Shown here piece by piece: positions 55,204-61,276 of a stretch of DNA of 61,276 nt (positions are counted from its first letter, which is position 1; the number at the start of each line of letters is the position of its first letter). The stretch comes from Gonium pectorale (taxonomy: Eukaryota > Chlorophyta > Chlorophyceae > Chlamydomonadales > Volvocaceae), in contig LSYV01000035.1 of the NCBI GenBank assembly GCA_001584585.1, forward strand, positions 822,513 through 883,788, given 5' to 3'. The notes under the pieces were generated by a model. It worked only from the letters and a program-made list of their open reading frames with translations, made no database searches and was not told the DNA's origin. The position numbers and the translations under genes are program-made.

Positions 55204-57792
55204 CGGGGTTTGGGGTGCACTCGCGGCGAGTGGCGGGCTCCAGGGTCCGGGTCTGAGCTGCGTCGTCCCATGTAGAAGTGCGTGGATAAGCGTTGGGTTA
55301 CCACCATACATGGGGTGTGGCCTTCCTGGCAGCTTCGCAATTGCCGTGTGAGCGGGCCAGTGTGGTTGTGCAGGAGCTTGCCTGGTGTGACACCGTTGTC
55401 ATTGGTTGTGTTTCGCAGCCCGTTCAGGTTCGGCCGGAGACCTGGGGCGGAGACCTGGGGCTGTGCCTGCGGCTGGTCAGGGCGCGAGCTTACCCCTTGA
55501 GCGGACCTTTGCACGGTTGGATTTCGCTTCGAGAGCTTGCTGGCGATACGCCGCATCGCCTGTAATCTTCTTGCACATTCTTTCTGTGGAAAGGTTACAG
55601 CCGGAGAGGCGAGATAGGGCGCAGGCATCGGGAGGGACTGCTAGCTATTTTAGTTTTGGTTTAACACTGTAACAACGGCCTTGCCACTGGCCCACTTCGG
55701 CACCGTGCAGTCGGCCCAGTGGTTTCGTCCAGCTCCTCTGGCCGAGGGGTGGCCTGGTCCCCACGTCCCCATCCTGTTTGCATGCTCTAGGGACGCGCAG
55801 GGCGCAGCCCAGGAATCCACGAAGCCCGAGTGTGCAAAAAGGCGCATCTTCCGTCCTCAGACGCATACTTTCGTGCATCGCGCGCCGCAAAGACCGGCAG
55901 GGGGGGGCGAGGGGGTGTGACGAGCTGCGCTGAGCTATGGCTCGTGGCTCGCGCACAGGTTGGGGCATCTTGTCCGCGCACACTTGCCGCTGAGGCGGGC
56001 CGCCCAACGACCGCTGTGCATGCGTTCTGTCATGTCACATCCGCCTGAGCGGCCTGCAAGGTGCCCTGTCATGTCACGTGGCAATGGTGGCACGTCACAC
56101 ACTGCCGCCGCCGCTCTGGTGCGTTGCGATGCAACGGCGCAGCAAAGCGCCTCCGGTTACCGTACCTCGCAAGGGAGCTAGCTGCAAATTCGTCGCGACT
56201 CGAGAGGTTACAACTAATCGGGCTTGCGCCACGCTGCAACAACACCCCTCACGCTGCACCACAACAAGCTTTAGAAAATGCGGTGAACGCTGCACAGCCG
56301 TGCCGGGACAGCCAAAGCCGTTCAGTGGCTGCCCTCCCATGACACCCAAGATGGTAAGGATGTGAATGCGATGCGGACATACCTACAAGCAAGTCGCACA
56401 TCGGCGAAATCTAATCGGCACCCACGATATGAGGCTCCGCCAGTCAATCGCGCTGCCATGGATACTCACGCGAGCACACGCACTGCCAACATTGTATGAC
56501 GCGACTGTATGGACCCCTCCGCACACCGCCCATTATCATAACACGCATCCACAGAAAGCAGAACACGTACACCTCGTCAGGCGCGGGAAGAGGGTCATTG
56601 GGAGTGACACGCTGAGCGATGTTCGTGCGGTTCAGTTGGATCCGGACAGTACATAGGATACTGGGCTCCCTGCGCGCAGATGACTCCAATCCTCCCTGAC
56701 AGGCTTAGTACTTGTGACGACCGTCTTATCGGCAAGTGCGGCAACAATCCTTCAACAGGAGAAGTATAGTCCGGTACGCGGCCATGGCCTGGACGCAGAT
56801 TCAGGACCTTGGCCGAGTGGGTCCTCGATAATAGCCAAAGCTCTGTAAAACGCATGGACGCCCCACGTCAGCATCAATTGGCGTGTAAACCCACGCACCC
56901 AGCCCCCCACGCGCAAGTTATGCAGTTGGGCGACCCCACGCCGCAATGCGACGGCCGCACAATACGTACAATAGTAAATGAAGGGCAAACCATCACCTAC
57001 GACCCATGGGTCACATATGTAACTACAGCTGTAGCCTGCGAAAGATAACGCGTAAGTCTTGCCCTCAGTGTGCACCGTCCGCACAGCCTCATACCCTGGC
57101 AATGAAAATGATATTAGAGATTGCTGAATGTGGAAAGGAGCCATAGCGTCGCAAGTATCGCAGTCAGCTGTGCGATGTCCAAGTTGCCTCATCCCGCCGC
57201 TCGAACTCTCAGCCGGGTAAGGTGCGCATTAGGAACGCATAGGATAAGGCCCCAAATCCAGCGAGCCATACAACATCACGGACAGACACACAGTTGACTG
57301 ACATTATATTTGACCGGGTGCTACCTGACGTGGGGTCGGTCAACGACCCAACAAAGCGGAACCGCTCACTCAAGCCTATTTCTCTGCTAACGGCAGCTTG
57401 ACCTCAGTAAACAATCACCAGCTTGTAGCAGGGCGTAGCGCAACTATTTTTTATAGCAATACCATGATCCCATAAATCTCGCGAGCTCCCTTAGCAATAC
57501 CGCTCCGTGGCGCACAACCCGGGCTCAACAACACGGCAGCCTGCCAGCCGTCTTGAGAGCACCCCGCAGCACGTACTCTGCTGACGTTCAGAGCCGTGTT
57601 CAGCTCACACGACATGTTCACGTGCATGAATAGTGCGGCGGAGGCCCGCCACAAGCTTACCCGCATAGAAAACAAAGCGGAAAACGGACATCTTGAGCAC
57701 AGCCGCGCCAGCCCAAGCCTACCCAACAAGTTGGCATGGAGCGCCAGCGCGCACTGCGACCTGTCAAGAATAACATTACGCCCAAGTTGCAA
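55204..57792. other. 2.6-kb convergent region
   Basis: No exon chain was recognised on either strand. The first 470 bases are likely the 3' UTR of the LRR gene, with TGTAA at 55561 and 55668. The sequence gcatg/gtcatgtcac recurs near 56030 and 56069. From about 56760 to 57600 the DNA is AT-richer with no coding signal. Confidence 0.5.
55561..55565 (+). terminator. Candidate polyadenylation signal TGTAA
   Basis: This is the first TGTAA after the stop of the LRR gene (about 360 bases downstream). A second copy lies at 55668-55672, within a short AT-rich stretch, and is an equally good candidate. Confidence 0.45.
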
Positions 57793-59778
57793 TCACTTTG
57801 CGGAGGCCGCCGGGCCGCCGCTGGGCCCGCCGCCCGTTTTCCCGGCAGTGCCCCGCGAGGGCGGCTGCGCTGGCGGTCCGTACTTTCCGAAGATCTCCCG
57901 CCACACCTCTGCTTCGCCGTCAGACCATTTGGTCGTCCTCGGTGGCAAGGGTGGCGGCGGCGGCTGTGGCGGCGGAGGGTGCGTCAGGCTGAGCAGCGGC
58001 CCCGGAACCAGCTGGGTGCCGTATCCGGCCTTGGCACCCAGGGACCCAGCAGCCACGCCAGTGTCCTGCCTCGAGTCCAGTTTGCCGATGGCGGAAGACG
58101 GGCGAAGCAAGGCCCGCAGTAGCAGGGCGTCACGGTGGGGCGCCCAGCCGCGGACAGCACCACATGGGACCTGCGCACATGGCCCAGCGCCTAAGGACAG
58201 CGGAAAATCGCTGCCCAATGAGGCTCCACGGGCGACACTCGCACGCTTGGGCCCGCCTCCGCCAGCCTTGTCGTTTACGTCGCCGCTGCGGGCGCTACCT
58301 GTGTCCAAAGTGCTTGCTGCACCGCTCCATCCGCCGACAGCGCCCTGCCAGCGGCCGCCGGTGCTGCCACTGGCAAAGAGGCCGAACGCAATGCCAACGC
58401 CGCCACTATCACGGATGCCAGCGGTCTCCACCCTTTCAGGCGCACGCAAGGCCTCTAATGCAGAAGATCCACCGCCGTTTGGTCGTGGCAGCGGGAGGAG
58501 GTCTCGGGCTCCACCGCTGCTGTCCTCAGCTCCGGAGCCGTAGTCGACGGAAGGCTCCGCCGGGAGTCTCGGCTCGCCGCTCCAGGCCTCCCAACAGGCC
58601 AAGGCGGCACCGGAACCCAGACGGTCAGCGGCGGCAAGTGGGTAGGAACGGGCCGGCGGTGGCGGCGCGTCGACGATGGGGGCGCTGCCGGCGTCCCAGG
58701 GTGAGGCGGGCGGTCCGTGGCTTGGCAGCGACATGGCCCAGCCTGCCGGCAGCGGTAGAGGCGAGGGCGAGAGATGTCCATCGGCGCTCAGGCTCTGCTC
58801 GTCAAAACGGCCTGTTTCTGCCGGAACGGCCGCAGCAGCAAGGGCTGGTCTAGCTGCAGCTGTTGTTGAGGGGGGATCCGCTAGGATTCCGATTCCGCTG
58901 CCGGCGCCCGGGCTCCACCTTGTGTAAGGATGGTGCCTGTGAGTCCCGCCATCGGCCCGACTGCTGACCCGGGCAGGGCCTGCTGCGTCGGAGCAAGCTG
59001 CCTGGCTGCCGCATGTGCCCAACATTGGCCACCCTACGACCGCTGCTGTTGGCGGCAAGGTTGGCTTGGCCCGCGTGCCGGCCTGCTGGTGCAGAAATGC
59101 CACGCCGCATGTCGCACACGAATGGAAACGGTTCGTTGCGTTTCTGACGAGGGCAGCGGTGGGGCCCTCGGGGTGCAACCAAGGCGTTGCGGACTTCGCG
59201 CTTTCGGCTTGGCATGTGGCGACCGCCGGGATGCAGCCCGTCGGGACTGAAGCGAGGTCCACGTGCTGCCCCACGGGCTCCACCCCGTCTGCTGCGGGCG
59301 GCGCGGGACTGCCCCAGGCGACGTAGGTTTCTGCAAATGCCGGACCATCATCCGCCCAGCCGCCGTCCGAGCGGTGCCAGCGACCAGCGGCCTGTGTTCG
59401 GGAGCCCTCAAAGACAGCGGCGGGCCTGCACGGAGCGGCGCAGCCTACACTGTCCGCTGCATGCAGCATGGGCGGTTCTCCAGCAACAGCTGCTCGCGTG
59501 GCCTGCAGCAAAGCACGGGTGGGAGTCAGAGGAAGCAGAACATACCCAGACCAGTTTATGCTCGCCGCTCGTAATGTTCGCAAAGCATCCAGCTTTGCCG
59601 GAGTCCAGCGTTTTGAAAACCAGCGTCCTACATCTTCCAACACATTGCACACAGCCCCAGGGTGCCCCGCCCGTGTGCTGAGCGCCATTCGGGCTCCTTC
59701 GCACCTGGCCCGAGCTCGCGAGTCTGTTACTCCAGTGCAGAGGCCCCAAAAAGAAATCAATTGGGCCCACACTTGCAT
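57793..59778 (-). CDS. Hypothetical low-complexity protein, single long frame
   Basis: An uninterrupted minus-strand frame of 661 codons starts with ATG at 59778. A frame this long without stops, and with biased Ala/Gly/Pro/Ser use like the real genes here, suggests coding, although high GC also lengthens chance frames. The N-terminus has an ordered-looking part (about 40-95: VLEDVGRWFSKRWTPAKLDALRTL). The middle is low complexity with scattered Cys and His. The C-terminus has a polyproline run, then TKWSDGEAEVWREIFGKYGPPA, which is the best candidate for a conserved motif. I do not recognise a family. It may be only one exon of a larger gene, or include unspliced introns. Confidence 0.45.
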   Translation of the reverse strand: MQVWAQLISFWGLCTGVTDSRARARCEGARMALSTRAGHPGAVCNVLEDVGRWFSKRWTPAKLDALRTLRAASINWSGYVLLPLTPTRALLQATRAAVAGEPPMLHAADSVGCAAPCRPAAVFEGSRTQAAGRWHRSDGGWADDGPAFAETYVAWGSPAPPAADGVEPVGQHVDLASVPTGCIPAVATCQAESAKSATPWLHPEGPTAALVRNATNRFHSCATCGVAFLHQQAGTRAKPTLPPTAAVVGWPMLGTCGSQAACSDAAGPARVSSRADGGTHRHHPYTRWSPGAGSGIGILADPPSTTAAARPALAAAAVPAETGRFDEQSLSADGHLSPSPLPLPAGWAMSLPSHGPPASPWDAGSAPIVDAPPPPARSYPLAAADRLGSGAALACWEAWSGEPRLPAEPSVDYGSGAEDSSGGARDLLPLPRPNGGGSSALEALRAPERVETAGIRDSGGVGIAFGLFASGSTGGRWQGAVGGWSGAASTLDTGSARSGDVNDKAGGGGPKRASVARGASLGSDFPLSLGAGPCAQVPCGAVRGWAPHRDALLLRALLRPSSAIGKLDSRQDTGVAAGSLGAKAGYGTQLVPGPLLSLTHPPPPQPPPPPLPPRTTKWSDGEAEVWREIFGKYGPPAQPPSRGTAGKTGGGPSGGPAASAK

Positions 59779-61276
59779 AATGCATGGACAGAGGGGCAGG
59801 AGGATGGCCCACGAAAACGGGGCTGGCTTCAGCGGCTCCAGCCCACCGAATCGCCAAGCAGCCGCTGACGCCCAGCTAATAGTCTTAATAGCGTATAAAT
59901 GCTGTTGACATTATGACTGTTCTGTATGAGGGTCGTGCAGAGCGCGACGACCTTGACACGCAACTGTGAGGGCTTGCCGCGCTCCAAGAAACGGATAATA
60001 AGCGAGGACCTGCATGCAGAAGTGGCTGCACGCAGTCCACCAGCAGCAAAGGCAGGTGCCGTGACAGTCATTCTAGCCGGGCTCCAAGGACACAGTTATG
60101 GTGTTGGGATCAATAGAGGAATAAAATTTTACTGCTAAATGCTACTCAATGCGCGCAATGGAGGCCCCTACTTGAGATTGTCGTGCGCGTGAACGGGCAC
60201 GTTCCCCTGGTCACAACACCACGCTCAGCCGCTGACCAGGACTCTTTATTTGATATTCAAGTAAGTTATAAAGGTTGCCAAGCCTCGGCGCTCAAGACCG
60301 TGCTCGTTTGGAACTCCTCTGCGCTCGACGCCTGCTGCGGTCACGGCAAGGCAACCAACGCCTTTGCGTCAACAGTAGCAGTTTTTAGGCTGATCACATT
60401 TAAAGGGTTTAAGCTGGAACCATGGTTGCCGTCGTCTGGACTTCCGCGCGCCCTCAACGTATCCTCGAAGTACGCTAGTTGTGGAGCGCCGCACCGAAAC
60501 CCCAAAAGAGAGGAACGGCATGTACGGCTTGGTCAGATGCAGTTACAAGTTACTGCGATGTACTGCCGACACAACATGGGTTACGGCTGCGTCACGATCC
60601 CCTGGTCACGATATGGGGGTCGCTCGTCCATCCATGCACGCGTGTCCCGCCACCGAGCTGAAAAGAACAGCTGTTGGAAAGTTAATGACCGCTCATGCGG
60701 CAATGTGGCATACGTAGATGCGGTCCTGAAGGCGATGTGTCCTTTTTGTGTTTTTGACGGAAGCCGCTTCGGTGGTGATGGCTCTTCAACCGCCTTTGCT
60801 AGCTGCTGCGGCTGGCTGATGACAGCACGCATTACTGGATACTGGTGTAGTGGCGGGTGCGCGCGGAGCGAAGGGGCTTGGGCAGTTGGGCCTGTTGGGT
60901 TGGCTTGGGAGGTGAAGGATGCGATGGGGAGCGTCTTCGCGATGCGTCAAGGTCCGTGGAGGCCACACAGCGTTTGACGGCCGCCTCCACGCACGCCACC
61001 GGTTTTTGGTCTTAGCTGCCGTGTTGCGATGCAAAGTGTCCGGCGGGGGGGCGCGGTGTCCCAGGTGGGGTGTGCGGGCCCGCCGACACTGGTTCGAGCC
61101 CAGCGGGGTGTTACTGGAAACGAGTACGGCGGTGTTGCTGTGTGCACATGCGATCGTGCCCATCGCGGGACCGCAGCGTTCAAGACCCCTTGCCGAGCTG
61201 CACGGCACTAGGCCACTAAGCACTAAGCCACTGTTTCATTGCTTGGTTTGTTTGCTGGTGCTGCCTTGCTGCCCGT
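59779..61276. other. Right-end region, repeats but no convincing gene
   Basis: A plus-strand frame at 60183-60977 lacks an ATG start and differs in composition from the real genes here. Bases 61222-61276 match the last SMC2 intron (14130-14180). CTGGTTCGAGCCCAG near 61091-61105 forms a 4-bp stem with a 7-base loop and fits an RNA polymerase III B box, so a tRNA-derived SINE is possible, but no A box was found. Confidence 0.45.
61222..61276 (+). repeat. Dispersed repeat, second copy, cut by the window end
   Basis: Matches 14130-14180 in SMC2 with scattered substitutions (tgtttcattgcttgg, gctggtgctgccttgctgccc). The element continues beyond the window. Confidence 0.6.

Noticed and set aside
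60183..60977. 264-codon plus-strand frame at the right end
   Set aside because: It begins with GTG, its composition is unlike the other coding regions, and it shows no domain features.

Overview
The window is nuclear DNA of a GC-rich eukaryote, most likely a chlamydomonadalean (volvocine-type) green alga. Nearly every gene is broken by many short introns with GTGNG donors and CAG acceptors. TGTAA 3'-end signals, AC microsatellites and alanine/glycine-rich low-complexity protein segments are frequent. Two genes carry N-termini that look like plastid transit peptides followed by thylakoid-type hydrophobic segments. The species cannot be told from this window.

Layout from left to right: a minisatellite flanked by 94-bp direct repeats (515-976); an intronless type II membrane glycosyltransferase (+, 1360-2589); a tandem SnoaL-like two-domain protein (-, 4010-6841); condensin ATPase SMC2 (+, 7258-14633, about 24 exons); a 3.2-kb stretch without a recognisable gene; the nucleoporin precursor Nup98-Nup96 (-, 17829-30441, 17 exons); a predicted plastid membrane protein (+, 30850-32238); RNA polymerase I subunit RPA43 (-, 33317-36392); Golgi tether subunit COG7 (+, 36745-42381); a SETD9-like SET-domain protein (-, 43324-46731); a small predicted thylakoid-lumen protein (+, 47024-48382); a leucine-rich, F-box-like protein (+, 49467-55203); a 661-codon unbroken low-complexity frame (-, 57793-59778); and 1.5 kb with repeats but no convincing gene.

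The genes are mostly unrelated housekeeping functions: chromosome condensation, nuclear pore, rRNA transcription, Golgi traffic, histone or protein methylation and plastid proteins. They do not form a pathway. What is striking is the order. Strands alternate almost strictly, giving four head-to-head pairs whose start codons lie only 292-416 bp apart. Each such gap must hold both promoters. Introns carry a dispersed AC-rich repeat family and other shared repeat ends. At least one GC-AG intron is well supported in COG7. I did not find a defence-type or otherwise clearly new multi-gene system.
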